Shown in pieces: positions 51,747 through 60,693 of a stretch of 64,000 nucleotides of DNA. The stretch is from 55-13 sp964501275 (GTDB taxonomy: Bacteria > Armatimonadota > Fimbriimonadia > Fimbriimonadales > Fimbriimonadaceae): the NCBI GenBank assembly GCA_964501275.1, contig CAZCSP010000002.1, positions 1 through 64,000 on the forward strand, written 5' to 3'. The notes beneath the pieces were generated by a model. It was not told where the DNA came from. It searched no databases and saw only the letters and a list, made by a program, of their open reading frames with translations. How positions within the stretch are numbered: the stretch's first letter is position 1; each line of letters opens with the position of its first letter. Position numbers and translations under genes: made by a program.

Positions 51747-53150
51747 ATGGGGAGGCGCTTGATTTTACGCACAATCTCCAAGACTTTGGAATCGGGGCTT
51801 CTGCCGGAGACGGTGCGGGACGACTTTCCAATCCTGCGCCAGACAGTCCGTGGGAAGCCATTGACTTATCTGGACAACGCCGCGACCGCCCAGAAGCCGC
51901 AGGTTGTGCTGGATGCGATGGACGCCTACTATCGCGAGCAAAACGCCAACATCCATCGCGGGGTCCACTACCTGAGCCAGGTTGCCACGGAAGAGTACGA
52001 CCAGACCAGGGAGTTGGTCCGTGGCTTCCTGAATGCCCGCGAAGCCGCCGAGATCATCTTCACCAAAGGATGCACCGAGGCGATCAACTTGGTGGCGAGC
52101 GGGCTGTTTGGTTCTCTGTCCACGGCGGGAGCGATTTTGGTCTCCACCATGGAGCACCACAGCAACATCGTGCCCTGGCAGTTGGCGGCGGAGCGGAGTG
52201 GGGGGCAGGTGGTTCCGATCCCGATCACCGACGAGGGCGAGATCGAGCTGGACTCCTACCTGAATCTCCTCAAATCGACCCGCCCCGCGCTGGTTGCGAT
52301 CAAGCACGTCTGCAACGCCCTTGGCACCATCAACCCGATCCAATGGATGATCCAGCAGGCCCATGCCTATGGCGCACTGGTTCTGGTAGACGGCGCCCAG
52401 GCGGGGCCGCATATTCCCGTCGATGTCCAGGACTTGGACGCGGACTTCTACACCCTGTCCTGCCACAAGATGTACGCTCCAACCGGGGTCGGCGTCCTGT
52501 ATGGCAAGCGGGCGCTCCTGGAAGCCCTCCCCCCCTACCAAGGCGGAGGCGACATGATCCGCACGGTGTCGTTTGAAGGAACCACCTATGCTCCGATCCC
52601 GGCGAAGTTTGAGGCGGGGACGCCGAACATTGCGGGAGTCATCGGGCTAGGTCGGGCGATCTCTTGGATTTCGGAGGGCGGAGTTCTGAGTGCAAAGTGC
52701 GAAGTGCGGAGTGCGGAGTCTGGTGCGCCTGGTCGTAACCGCTCCGAATCCGGGACTCCGAACTCCGAACTCGCCCACCTTCGCACTTCGCACTCAGAAC
52801 TCCGCACTTCCAACTCCTCCCTCCACCTGGTCCACGCCCATGAGGTTGCTTTGGCCCGCATGGCGGAGGAGCGGCTTCGGGAGATTCCGGGGGTTCGGAT
52901 TATTGGCGGGTCCAAGGAGAAGGCGGGGATTGTGAGCTTTACCCTGGACAACGCCCACCCGCACGACATCGGGACGATCTTGGACTCGGAAGGCATTGCG
53001 ATCCGGGCCGGGCACCACTGCTGTATGCCTTTAATGAAAAGATTAGCCCTACCCGCTACCGCCCGAGCCAGTTTTGCCCTATACAATACAGTGGAAGAGG
53101 TCGAACGCTTGGTGGCGGGAGTAAGGAAGGTTCAGGAGATGTTTGGGTGA
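51747..53150 (+). CDS. sufS: Cysteine desulfurase SufS with an internal repeat insertion
   Basis: PLP enzyme supplying sulfur to the Suf scaffold, 467 residues against about 410 usual. Landmarks are intact: YLDNAATAQKP, MEHHSNIVPWQ, VDGAQAGPHIPVDVQ, the PLP Lys in SCHKMYAPTGVGVLYG and the active Cys in RAGHHCCMPLM. Between AISWISEGG and HLVHAHEVALARM about 48 residues (VLSAKCEVRSAESGAP onward, very Ser-rich) come from an inverted repeat at 52680-52822 also found at 16596. The insertion falls in a loop before a helix of the small domain. ATG at 51747; TTG at 51759 is possible. Its stop overlaps sufU. Confidence 0.94.
   Translation: MGRRLILRTISKTLESGLLPETVRDDFPILRQTVRGKPLTYLDNAATAQKPQVVLDAMDAYYREQNANIHRGVHYLSQVATEEYDQTRELVRGFLNAREAAEIIFTKGCTEAINLVASGLFGSLSTAGAILVSTMEHHSNIVPWQLAAERSGGQVVPIPITDEGEIELDSYLNLLKSTRPALVAIKHVCNALGTINPIQWMIQQAHAYGALVLVDGAQAGPHIPVDVQDLDADFYTLSCHKMYAPTGVGVLYGKRALLEALPPYQGGGDMIRTVSFEGTTYAPIPAKFEAGTPNIAGVIGLGRAISWISEGGVLSAKCEVRSAESGAPGRNRSESGTPNSELAHLRTSHSELRTSNSSLHLVHAHEVALARMAEERLREIPGVRIIGGSKEKAGIVSFTLDNAHPHDIGTILDSEGIAIRAGHHCCMPLMKRLALPATARASFALYNTVEEVERLVAGVRKVQEMFG
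52680..52822. repeat. AGTGCGAAGTGC inverted repeat inserted in frame in sufS
   Basis: Left arm GAGTTCTGAGTGCAAAGTGC (52681 on) and right arm TCGCACTTCGCACTCAGAAC (52781 on) are complementary. The same arms form the intergenic element at 16596-16754. No stop codon is created in the sufS frame. Confidence 0.85.
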
Positions 53151-53596
53151 GTTTAGACCTGCGTGAACTTTATCAAGAGGTCATCTTGGACCACAACAAG
53201 CGGCCTCGCAACAAGGGGCGGCTAGACGATGCGACCAACGAGGCCGAAGGCCATAATCCGCTTTGCGGCGACCAGGTTCACATCACGCTCCACACCTCAA
53301 ACGGCCTGATCGACCAGATCGCGTTTGACGGCCAAGGTTGCGCCATCTCCACCGCCAGCGCCTCCCTGATGACGGAGGCGGTAAAAGGCAAGACGTTGGA
53401 GGAAGCGGAGGCGATCTTTCGGGAGTTCCAGACGATGGTGACCTCGCCGGATTCGGAAGAGCTTCACGAGGAACTGGGCGAGATGGTGGCCTTGGCCGGA
53501 GTCCGCGACTACCCGGTGCGGATCAAGTGCGCGACCCTCCCCTGGCACACCCTCCACGCGGCGCTCGTAGGAGAAGGGACGGTGAGTACGGAATGA
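53147..53596 (+). CDS. sufU: SufU, zinc-dependent sulfur-transfer protein
   Basis: 149 residues, IscU-like fold; in SUF systems of this layout SufU accepts sulfur from SufS. The three Cys ligands are in NPLCGDQV, GQGCAIS and RIKCATLPW, with the SufU-type Asp in CGD. The GTG start overlaps the sufS stop (GTGA). The partner relation with type II SufS is the established one. Confidence 0.94.
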   Translation: MSLDLRELYQEVILDHNKRPRNKGRLDDATNEAEGHNPLCGDQVHITLHTSNGLIDQIAFDGQGCAISTASASLMTEAVKGKTLEEAEAIFREFQTMVTSPDSEELHEELGEMVALAGVRDYPVRIKCATLPWHTLHAALVGEGTVSTE

Positions 53597-53610
53597 ACGG
53601 TTTTACGACA

Positions 53611-53686
53611 TTAGGGCGTTACGGCGTTGGGGTGTTGCGGCGCTTCGGTCTTGCACTCATAATGCCGCAATGCCGAAACGCCGCCC
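53611..53686. repeat. GGCGTT-type hairpin between sufU and sufT
   Basis: GGGCGTTACGGCGTTGGGGT (53614 on) pairs with the right arm AATGCCGCAATGCCGAAACG and GCCGCCC, ending 53686. It ends 2 bp before the AAGGAGG ribosome site of sufT, so the hairpin may sequester or expose that site. Confidence 0.7.
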
Positions 53687-53698
53687 AAGGAGGCTCCT

Positions 53699-54046
53699 GT
53701 GCCTGAACGACTCAATCCCCCAGGCCTCACTTCTATCGAGAAATCTCTCCTCGAAGGAGAAATTGTGGAAGTTCTCCGCACGGTCTACGACCCCGAACTT
53801 CCGGTCAATATCTATGACCTGGGCCTCATTTACGACATCCAGATCGACGATGAGAAGAATGCCCATATCATGATGACCCTGACCAGCCCGGCCTGCCCGG
53901 TGGCGGGATCGTTGCCGGGAGAGGTGGAGTCGGCGGCCCGGAGCGTTCCGGGGATCGGGAGGGTGAGCGTAGAGCTAACCTGGGATCCGCCATTCACGGT
54001 CGAGATGATGTCGGAGGAAGTGAAGCTGATGCTGGGACTGATGTGA
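53699..54046 (+). CDS. sufT: SufT, MIP18/DUF59 family Fe-S maturation protein
   Basis: 115 residues. The DUF59 signature DPELPVNIYDLGLIYDI and the TLTSPACPVAGSLP Cys region are complete; the end reads LTWDPPFTVEMMSEEVKLMLG. SufT proteins help deliver clusters to target enzymes. The start is GTG with AAGGAGG five bases upstream. The gene is flanked on both sides by hairpin elements. Confidence 0.93.
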   Translation: MPERLNPPGLTSIEKSLLEGEIVEVLRTVYDPELPVNIYDLGLIYDIQIDDEKNAHIMMTLTSPACPVAGSLPGEVESAARSVPGIGRVSVELTWDPPFTVEMMSEEVKLMLGLM

Positions 54047-54050
54047 GGCG

Positions 54051-54200
54051 GACGGTGTTACGGTTCAAAGGCTTTGTCCCGATCGCCCGCAATGCCGTAA
54101 AACCGAAGTGCCGTCCTGCCGTAATGCCCACACAGGTAAAATCAAGGACGTTCCCGCAAACCGAAACACCGCAATGCCTTAATGCCGTAATGCCCTAACC
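54051..54200. repeat. GGCGTT/TGCCGTAATGCC repeat tract before the rrf2 gene
   Basis: GGACGGTGTTACGGTT (54052 on) pairs with AACCGAAGTGCCGTCC-type sequence near 54100-54116. The second half (54150-54200) is a run of ATGCCGTAATGCCCTAA-like units, ending 8 bp before the rrf2 start. Confidence 0.7.
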
Positions 54201-54207
54201 CCATCCC

Positions 54208-54690
54208 ATGAAATTCTCCGCCCAAGAAGAGTACGGTCTCCGATGCCTTCTCCAGATCGCGCGGTCTGGGGAGAGTGGGAGCATGACGATCCCTGAAATC
54301 TCCAAGGTGGAGGGGTTGAGCCAGACTCATGTGGCGAAGCTACTCATGATCCTGCGCAAAGAGGGGTTTGTCACCAGTACGCGAGGGCAGTCGGGCGGCT
54401 ACACCTTGGCGCGCCCGGCGAACGAGATTAACGTCGGCCAGGTGTTGGCCTGCCTGGGTGGGAAGCTTTATGACGAGGAGTTCTGCAGCAAACATGCGGG
54501 GCAGCTCTCGATCTGCCAGCATGCGGTGGACTGCTCGGTCAAATCCCTCTGGCAGATGATCCAGGGCTCGGTGGACCATGTGCTGAAGGACCTGACGCTC
54601 GCGGACATGATCAGCAAGGGCGATGCGATTTCCAATGTGACTTTCATGAGTGCGCCGCCGAGGCAGAAAGCGGGCGTAGGAATGGGTTGA
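54208..54690 (+). CDS. Rrf2/IscR-like transcriptional regulator
   Basis: 160 residues. The Rrf2 winged helix covers about 1-80 with EEYGLRCLLQIA, LSQTHVAKLLMILRKEGFV and RGQSGGYTLARP. Three Cys (C93, C103, C109) match in number and place the Fe-S ligands of IscR, so it probably senses cluster status and regulates the suf genes. It overlaps the iscA start by one base (TGATG). Repeats of GGCGTT type precede it. Confidence 0.9.
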   Translation: MKFSAQEEYGLRCLLQIARSGESGSMTIPEISKVEGLSQTHVAKLLMILRKEGFVTSTRGQSGGYTLARPANEINVGQVLACLGGKLYDEEFCSKHAGQLSICQHAVDCSVKSLWQMIQGSVDHVLKDLTLADMISKGDAISNVTFMSAPPRQKAGVGMG

Positions 54691-55031
54691 TGGCATTTCC
54701 GGTAACCGTCTCCGATAAAGCGTTGTCCCAGTTAAAGCGCCTCTTTGCCAAAGACGGCCGCGAAGGCATTTTCCTGCGGATCGGCGTCAAGGGCGGCGGG
54801 TGCTCGGGGCTGGAATATGTGACGAAGCTGGATCAGGACCGGAAGCCGATCGATCTTTCCCTCACGGTCGATGGCCTGGAGATCGTCTGCGACTCCAAGT
54901 CCGCCAAATTCCTGGAGGGGGCCGTGCTGGACTACACCGGCAACCTGATCGGCGGCGGATTCCAATTCCAGAACCCCAACGCCGGCCGCTCCTGCGGCTG
55001 CGGCACCAGTTTCATGCCAAAGGCGAGCTGA
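54690..55031 (+). CDS. A-type Fe-S carrier (IscA/SufA/ErpA family)
   Basis: 113 residues from the ATG at 54690. The three cluster-binding Cys of A-type carriers are visible in KGGGCSGLEYV and RSCGCGTSF, with the family stretch DYTGNLIGGGFQFQNPNA. It accepts clusters from the Suf scaffold and passes them to apoproteins. It is the last gene of the cluster on this strand, converging on the caspase cluster. Confidence 0.94.
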   Translation: MAFPVTVSDKALSQLKRLFAKDGREGIFLRIGVKGGGCSGLEYVTKLDQDRKPIDLSLTVDGLEIVCDSKSAKFLEGAVLDYTGNLIGGGFQFQNPNAGRSCGCGTSFMPKAS

Positions 55032-55102
55032 ACCACCAGCCCAGATTTCCACGCAGACTCTCTGTGTCCTTCAAAGGACCTGAACAGACGAACCCAATTC
55101 GC

Positions 55103-57724
55103 CTACTTGCGCGGACTCACTGTGAAGAACTCAAACCCGCCCGACGCTGGCACCAACAGATTCCGACCGTCATCGCTCAGCCAGGGCTTTGCCATCTTTT
55201 GCGCGCCCAGGTTCGCGCCCGATACCGCGTCGAAGAGTTCGATGCTCCCGCCCTGAGCCTCCGACCAGGCCAGTAACCGCGTCCCTCCGGCCATGAAGCC
55301 GATCGCTATGTGGTTCGTCGAGGAGAACCGGAGGCGGCCGTCTCGGGTTTCATAAACCTTCAGGCCGCGCTGGTTGGCCGTGGTAGCCGTGACACGCCGA
55401 CCACCGTTGACTGCCACCACATCGCTCGACTGCGCGAATACGATCTTCTGGCCAACGTTGCTGTCCATCAAACGGACCTGCTGCGTGTCCTCCCGAGCCT
55501 TGCCCCGCATCAGCACTAAATTGGTGTCTTGCGAGAAGTTCAGGGGGTCCCTAAAAACGGCAATCGTATTCCCATCCGGTGCAACAACTCCACCCTGCAA
55601 CCGCCCGCTTATCTGGAACGTGTCGGATTGCCCGGTAGCCAGGTCGAGGATACAGATCGTCGCCGCCCCACCGGCTCCCTGCCCACACATGATGAGCTTT
55701 CCGTTCTCCGAGTAGGCATAGTTAAGCGCCGTGGCCGGACCCATGTTCGCCGAATAAACCTTCGCCGAGTTTGGATCGCCGATATCCTGCACCATCACCG
55801 TGGCCGTACTCGAACCCCCGCTGAGTCCCAGATAGATGTAGAGCAGACTCTTCCAATCGGAGGAGAGGCGCACAAAGGCGGTCACAGGTTCCTTGACCTC
55901 GCGCAGTTTCTGGCCCGAAGCCGCGTCGAAGATGGTGATGAGGCCGTCCTGCCCGGTGACGGCAACCTTGGTGCCATCAGGGCTGAATTGGACGGTCCTT
56001 ACGACCCCGCTATAGGACATTGCCGAGCGACGAGTCAAGTTCACGGGACCCGTGTCAGGAGGGGTAACCACCCCCAGCTTCTTCAGGTTGATAACCACCC
56101 GCGCCGGTACATTCGGGTCGAGGGTTGCACTCTGTTCAGCGACCTCGTATCCTGTTAGTGAAGCCTTAATCGACACGGAAACCGGCGTCTGGGTCTCCTT
56201 CGAGTAGTTCAGCGGCGACTTGCCCTGACCCACCCCATCGATCAAAATCTCTGCGCCCGGCGGATCGGTGACGACTTCCAATGTAGCCACCTTCGGCTTC
56301 TCCGGCTCCCGAACCAGGGTGATATTCAGCTTCGTTTCCCGGCCCGTCTTCAGGTCGGCATTCCGCTCGGCCGTTTCATATCCGGTAAGTTGCGCCCGGA
56401 CAACAACGGACTTGTCCGCTGGAATCTCCAGGTTCTTGGATAAAGGCGAAGTCCCAATCTCCTCCCCATCCACCGTGATCACCGCCCCCGCAGGCGAGGT
56501 CACGATAGTCAGCTTCGCGGGCTTGGGTTTGGGCGGAGTCTTGAGCTTGGTCAGCCGCTCATCCAGCTTCGTCTCACGCTTGGGCTTCAGTTCGACCTGC
56601 TTCTCTCGAGGCTCATACCCTTCCAACTCAAACCGAACCTTGATCTTTTGATTCTTATCAAGTTCGTAGTCTTTGGTGAACGGTGTCTCCCCCATGTGGA
56701 TCCCGTCGATGAGAACCTTGGCCCCGGGCGGATTGGACTTGACCAAAAGCTTGGCGATCTCCGGCTTCTTGCCCGTCACGTCGGGAGTCTTGGTCGCCCC
56801 GGTGTATTCGCCCGTCGAGGTCTTCTCTCCCGCTGCAAAGAACAGCATCTGGCCCTCGGTAAAGAACTGGTTGATCTGGGGAATCTGCCGACCCTTGGAG
56901 TCCTGCACCACCTTGTCCTGGATAGAGGAGAACAGGTCGAGCATGGAGAAGACGCGCTGTTTCTCCTTGGCCCGGCGACGCAACTCGGAGATCAGATTGA
57001 AAGTGAAGATGCCATGCCGCTTCTCATCCGTCTCCCAAGTCTTCTGCCCTTTTCCACCCGCCGCGATCGCTTGGCGCGAGGTCATGGTCAGGTAGGCGGC
57101 AAGTGGGTTGCCCTCATCCAAAGATCGGGGGCGGGTCAGTAGGCCACTGAAACAGGCATCCGCGATCACCGCAACGTGCTTCGCGGGGCTGGCATCCAGG
57201 CGATTCCAGACTTCCTGCATCGGCAAACTCGTCGCCTCGTAGGGACCAATATCGTTTGGATTCTCCAGACTGACTTTGGCGTCATGCGGAATCAAGAACC
57301 CGCGATCCGATCCATCCCCCGCCCGAACCGTCTGTCCGTGGCCACTAAAGTAGACCAAGATGCGGTCGTCGGGACGGATCGTTCCCCGGTCGCCGAGTTT
57401 GTCCAAGGCGTCGAGGATGCCTTTGAGCGTGGCCTTTTCGTCCGTGAGGACGGTGACGTTGCCCGCCGGGAACCCATAGAAGTCCACCAGCGTCTGGCGC
57501 ATCCCCTCCGCGTCGTTGACCGCATACTTCAACTGCACCGACTGGGGCAGGTTGGGATACTTGTTCACGCCGACGATGAGCGCGTGGGAGCCCGTGTAGA
57601 CCGGCAAGCCCGCCGGAGTCGCCACCCGGGTGAGAACCAGGTCGCGGGAGCCTTCCTGCGCCGAAACCAGGCCGGACAGCAGGCTGAGGCACAAGAGGAG
57701 GAACAGATTTCCGATTCGGTACAT
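55103..57724 (-). CDS. Secreted caspase-like protease with PEGA repeats and beta-propeller
   Basis: 873 residues from the ATG at 57724, which has GAGGAG upstream. Signal peptide about 1-22, then a C14/caspase domain with catalytic His129 (YFSGHGQT) and Cys191 (DACFSGL), both intact. Residues about 330-560 hold three PEGA-type domains of about 70 residues, each with a NPPGAKVLIDG, SPAGAVITVDG or DPPGAEILIDG turn. The C-terminal 280 residues are WD40-like repeats. Such proteins are exported proteases or signalling proteins. It is the last gene of the minus-strand cluster, 28 bp after the previous one. Confidence 0.9.
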   Translation of the reverse strand: MYRIGNLFLLLCLSLLSGLVSAQEGSRDLVLTRVATPAGLPVYTGSHALIVGVNKYPNLPQSVQLKYAVNDAEGMRQTLVDFYGFPAGNVTVLTDEKATLKGILDALDKLGDRGTIRPDDRILVYFSGHGQTVRAGDGSDRGFLIPHDAKVSLENPNDIGPYEATSLPMQEVWNRLDASPAKHVAVIADACFSGLLTRPRSLDEGNPLAAYLTMTSRQAIAAGGKGQKTWETDEKRHGIFTFNLISELRRRAKEKQRVFSMLDLFSSIQDKVVQDSKGRQIPQINQFFTEGQMLFFAAGEKTSTGEYTGATKTPDVTGKKPEIAKLLVKSNPPGAKVLIDGIHMGETPFTKDYELDKNQKIKVRFELEGYEPREKQVELKPKRETKLDERLTKLKTPPKPKPAKLTIVTSPAGAVITVDGEEIGTSPLSKNLEIPADKSVVVRAQLTGYETAERNADLKTGRETKLNITLVREPEKPKVATLEVVTDPPGAEILIDGVGQGKSPLNYSKETQTPVSVSIKASLTGYEVAEQSATLDPNVPARVVINLKKLGVVTPPDTGPVNLTRRSAMSYSGVVRTVQFSPDGTKVAVTGQDGLITIFDAASGQKLREVKEPVTAFVRLSSDWKSLLYIYLGLSGGSSTATVMVQDIGDPNSAKVYSANMGPATALNYAYSENGKLIMCGQGAGGAATICILDLATGQSDTFQISGRLQGGVVAPDGNTIAVFRDPLNFSQDTNLVLMRGKAREDTQQVRLMDSNVGQKIVFAQSSDVVAVNGGRRVTATTANQRGLKVYETRDGRLRFSSTNHIAIGFMAGGTRLLAWSEAQGGSIELFDAVSGANLGAQKMAKPWLSDDGRNLLVPASGGFEFFTVSPRK

Positions 57725-57752
57725 GCTGTTTCTCCTCATCATGGATCTCCGC

Positions 57753-58889
57753 TTACCCGATCGACTTCAGCTTGGCTTCCAAGGAAGCCCGTTGGTCAGC
57801 CGACAGTCCGCTCACCGCCAACCCCTCGTTCAAGATCGCCTTGGCCGCCTCCGGATCCTTCTTCGCGAGCTGCAAGTCGGCAATCCGCAGGTAGGAGACG
57901 CCGTAGGTCGGGTCGTTCGCGATGGCCGCCCGATACTTGGCCTCGGCCCCGCTCGGATTGGAGGCATAGAGGGCGTCGCCCTGCTGTCGAAGGTCGATCG
58001 CCGCGATCCGCAACTCCTCCGCCGTCAGATCCCGACTGCCGAACTGGTCCGACTTCTCGGGATCAAGCGAGGACCGAATCTTCAAAATCAGCTGCTTCGC
58101 CAACGCATTGGGCGTCAAACCCCACTCTTTGGCGAAGGCCTGGTCGGCGGTGATGACGAAGTTCTGGCCACCGGTCCCGACGACATACTGTCCCCGCACC
58201 TGACCCACCTTCAGCATTGTCCACCAGAGGCGGTTCGACTTGCTAAGGGCCTGCATTCGCGTAGCGACCACTTGGGCCCGCTTCTTGGCATCCAGCTTGG
58301 AGGTCCCCGCCAGGACTTCGACCACTGTCTTGCTCCGTCCGGCGATATTCAACTGAACCACCCCGATGGTCTTTCCGCCAGGCGCCGTTCGCGAGTCGGC
58401 GGTGAAAGTGGCTTGGGAGTGGATTCCCGGAATCTTCCGCTTCACCGCCACCTTGGGAGGTGCGGGCTTGGGCTGAGTCTTCGGAGGCGTCTTTGGCTTG
58501 GGCGCAGGTTTCGGCTTGGGTTCGCCAGGGGCCGAGGTCGGGCCGCTTCCACCCAGCATTGCTTCAAACTTTTTCAGCTTGTCCATAGTGCCGCCCCGAG
58601 TGCCCATGTCCTCTTCGGTGGGCATCGTGTCCAGGAAGGCCAGAGCGATATCCTCTTCCGTGGCGCGGAGGGTATCCGGCTCCAGGAAGTATCGCCGCAG
58701 GATGGACTCCAGCGCAGGCACATCCTTCTTGACCTCAGGCGACAGACCGCCCTGCACCTTCTTCAGCCAAGCCAATGCCGCGTTCAGCTTCTGCTGGCTG
58801 CCCGGCCCCTGCGCACCCGCCATCAGGCAGGCCGTGAGCAGGATGAAAACCGTCGCGAGTTTCAACACCGAATTCCTCATACCTTTCAT
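57753..58889 (-). CDS. Secreted protein with Pro/Lys linker and TPR-like C-terminus
   Basis: 378 residues. Signal peptide about 1-26, then a short helical domain, a Pro/Lys linker (about 120-145, PKPKPAPKPKTPPKTQPKP) and an unknown domain. The last 70 residues (TAEELRIAAIDLRQQGDALY onward, ending LEAKLKSIG) look like tetratricopeptide repeats. Start ATG at 58889 with AAGGA upstream. It lies between the two caspase-like genes and probably is a scaffold for them; this is inference. Confidence 0.75.
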   Translation of the reverse strand: MKGMRNSVLKLATVFILLTACLMAGAQGPGSQQKLNAALAWLKKVQGGLSPEVKKDVPALESILRRYFLEPDTLRATEEDIALAFLDTMPTEEDMGTRGGTMDKLKKFEAMLGGSGPTSAPGEPKPKPAPKPKTPPKTQPKPAPPKVAVKRKIPGIHSQATFTADSRTAPGGKTIGVVQLNIAGRSKTVVEVLAGTSKLDAKKRAQVVATRMQALSKSNRLWWTMLKVGQVRGQYVVGTGGQNFVITADQAFAKEWGLTPNALAKQLILKIRSSLDPEKSDQFGSRDLTAEELRIAAIDLRQQGDALYASNPSGAEAKYRAAIANDPTYGVSYLRIADLQLAKKDPEAAKAILNEGLAVSGLSADQRASLEAKLKSIG

Positions 58890-58905
58890 TGTAACGTCCT
58901 TGATT

Positions 58906-60693
58906 CTATCGAATACGTAAATTGAGGGTCTTTGAAGTCCATTCCAGGCGTTTCTTTTCGATTCCGTCCACCACCACCTTGAGTTGGCGGACCAGGGCCT
59001 CGCGGAATTTCGCTTCGTCTTTCATGTCCACATCGGGGATGCGGATCGACGCCCGCCCCGGAACCAGAATCGCCCGTAACATCATGCGCCCATTGGAACT
59101 GTCGTTCTCGATGGTCCCCCCTACTTGGATGGGGGCGCTGATCCTCTGCATGATCGGAGCGCCCGGCTGCGGAAAGGCCATCTGAAGGATGCCGTCCGCG
59201 TCGTCCCGGTTGAGCAGGAACAGCACCGCCTCCTCCTCGACGCCCAAATCCAGATTGAAAGTCTCCCCCCGAGCCAACGAAATCGGGTCGGCCCGCATCT
59301 CGAACTTCGTCTTCCAGGTCGGCGTCTCGGTCGCGCTGAGGCGATAGAGCCTGGATACCAAGGAGCGCAACTCCAGGTAGGAGCCCAGCCCGCCGTTCAG
59401 ACAGGCGCGTAGATCCCGACCGACATAGTCGTAAACCTTCCCCTTGTCCAAGTCGTCGCCCGTGACGCTGGTCGTCAGCCGATTCTTGTCGATTCGGACC
59501 TGCACGATCACGTCGGGCGGAGCTCCCGAGGGCGCAAATTCGGAGTTGGGCAGACGCTCGCGAAGGAATGCCTCCAAATCCTTGGAAGCCTTCTCGTAAG
59601 CCTGGGTCCGTTGCTTGTCCTCAGTCGGCTCCATGATCTCGATGGCGACCCGGAACTTCCGCTCCCTCTCGGCCTGAATCCGCGCTTGGGCGGCGATGGC
59701 GACCTTGCTATCCGGCGGCAACGCGCCGATATCCAATCCGCCAAACGCCGCATCCCCATAGATAGGAGTCTCCATCAGGGCGGGCATCTCGGGATACGGG
59801 GCCAAACCCGGCATATAGTCGGCCTTCACCTTGTCTTTGAAGTAAGCCTGAGCCTCCCGCATTGCGTCGGCATAGGTCGGGTTCTCTCCTCGATTTAGTG
59901 CGGCGACGATGCTGTTCACAAACTGGTCGGTAAACGCCCCGGACCAGCGACTCTCCGCCGAGTTCTGAAGCCACTCATAAGCCGAGCCTCGGGCCGGACA
60001 CGCACTAAGAAACGCCCCAGCTCCCTGATAAATCTTCGCCCGCACCTCGCCCCCGCTGGTGAGCCGCCGGCTAACCGAGCGCGGAACCGGGTGGTACTGG
60101 CGCCCAAAGTCGGAACGAGTCGAGCTCTGGAAGCTGCAATCCAGGATGATGCTGACCCGCACGCCTCGCGTATCTAATTGGTCGGCAAACTGCTCCAAGC
60201 GGCGAATGCGGATGTCTGGGTCGAGATTGGTCGGAGAGCCATCGAACGGAACCAGCGTCGGCTCCATATTGGTCTTCGACTGGGCATTCCCCATTTCGGG
60301 AGCGATCGAGCCGCGACCGCTGAAGTAGAACACCACTTCATCCCCGCTCTTCAGATCAGCAAGCAGCCGCTCCAGGTTCTCCACCATCGCCTTCCGGGTC
60401 GCCGCATCGCGGAGAAGCACGGTGCTCTTGAACCCATAAAAGTCCAGCATCCGCTTCATCATGTTCACATCGGTCTGGGCTCCGCGAAGCTGCTGAGTAG
60501 GAGCGGTGATGAAGCTGTATTTGTCCACGCCCACAAGCAGTGCGTGGCGCTCAGCGGAAGCGAGGCAGGCGAGGAGGAGGAGCAGACTCAGGAAAGCAAA
60601 GCGAAGCGGCTTTGGTTGCTTGATTGCTGGATTGCTGGAATGCTTGATTGAGGCATTGCTTGATTGTTTTATTGCTTGATTGCTTGATTGCAA
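58906..60693 (-). CDS. Caspase-like protein with degenerate dyad and DUF4384 domain
   Basis: 595 residues from the TTG at 60693. The region upstream overlaps a repeat element and the NlpC/P60 gene, so the longer frame is not used. An 8-bp repeat array encodes the first 26 residues, then a signal helix (RFAFLSLLLLLACLASA). The caspase fold starts HALLVGVDKYS. The catalytic His is replaced by Arg127 (FYFSGRGS) and the Cys position by Ser187 (ILDCSFQSS, with a Cys one residue earlier). About 470-580 is a DUF4384 domain. It may be an inactive regulator of the neighbouring active caspase. Confidence 0.85.
   Translation of the reverse strand: MQSSNQAIKQSSNASIKHSSNPAIKQPKPLRFAFLSLLLLLACLASAERHALLVGVDKYSFITAPTQQLRGAQTDVNMMKRMLDFYGFKSTVLLRDAATRKAMVENLERLLADLKSGDEVVFYFSGRGSIAPEMGNAQSKTNMEPTLVPFDGSPTNLDPDIRIRRLEQFADQLDTRGVRVSIILDCSFQSSTRSDFGRQYHPVPRSVSRRLTSGGEVRAKIYQGAGAFLSACPARGSAYEWLQNSAESRWSGAFTDQFVNSIVAALNRGENPTYADAMREAQAYFKDKVKADYMPGLAPYPEMPALMETPIYGDAAFGGLDIGALPPDSKVAIAAQARIQAERERKFRVAIEIMEPTEDKQRTQAYEKASKDLEAFLRERLPNSEFAPSGAPPDVIVQVRIDKNRLTTSVTGDDLDKGKVYDYVGRDLRACLNGGLGSYLELRSLVSRLYRLSATETPTWKTKFEMRADPISLARGETFNLDLGVEEEAVLFLLNRDDADGILQMAFPQPGAPIMQRISAPIQVGGTIENDSSNGRMMLRAILVPGRASIRIPDVDMKDEAKFREALVRQLKVVVDGIEKKRLEWTSKTLNLRIR
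60610..60691. repeat. 8-bp tandem array at the 5' end of the degenerate caspase gene
   Basis: About ten units of AATCAAGC (coding strand), some degenerate. They encode the N-terminus. An ATG at 60706 lies upstream in a different frame, open through the array. Complementary CAGCAATCCAGCAATTC at 60983-60999 pairs with its downstream edge, so the array is also an outer arm around element copy D. Confidence 0.8.

Noticed and set aside
51514..51762. 82-residue frame between the small membrane gene and sufS
   Set aside because: Almost wholly made of ACGGCGTCAT element copy C; no homology and no clear ribosome site.
54690..55031. sufB hidden in the Fe-S cluster
   Set aside because: The frames between 48.2 and 55.1 kb are all accounted for; the 443-residue scaffold gene has the SufD-type N-terminus.
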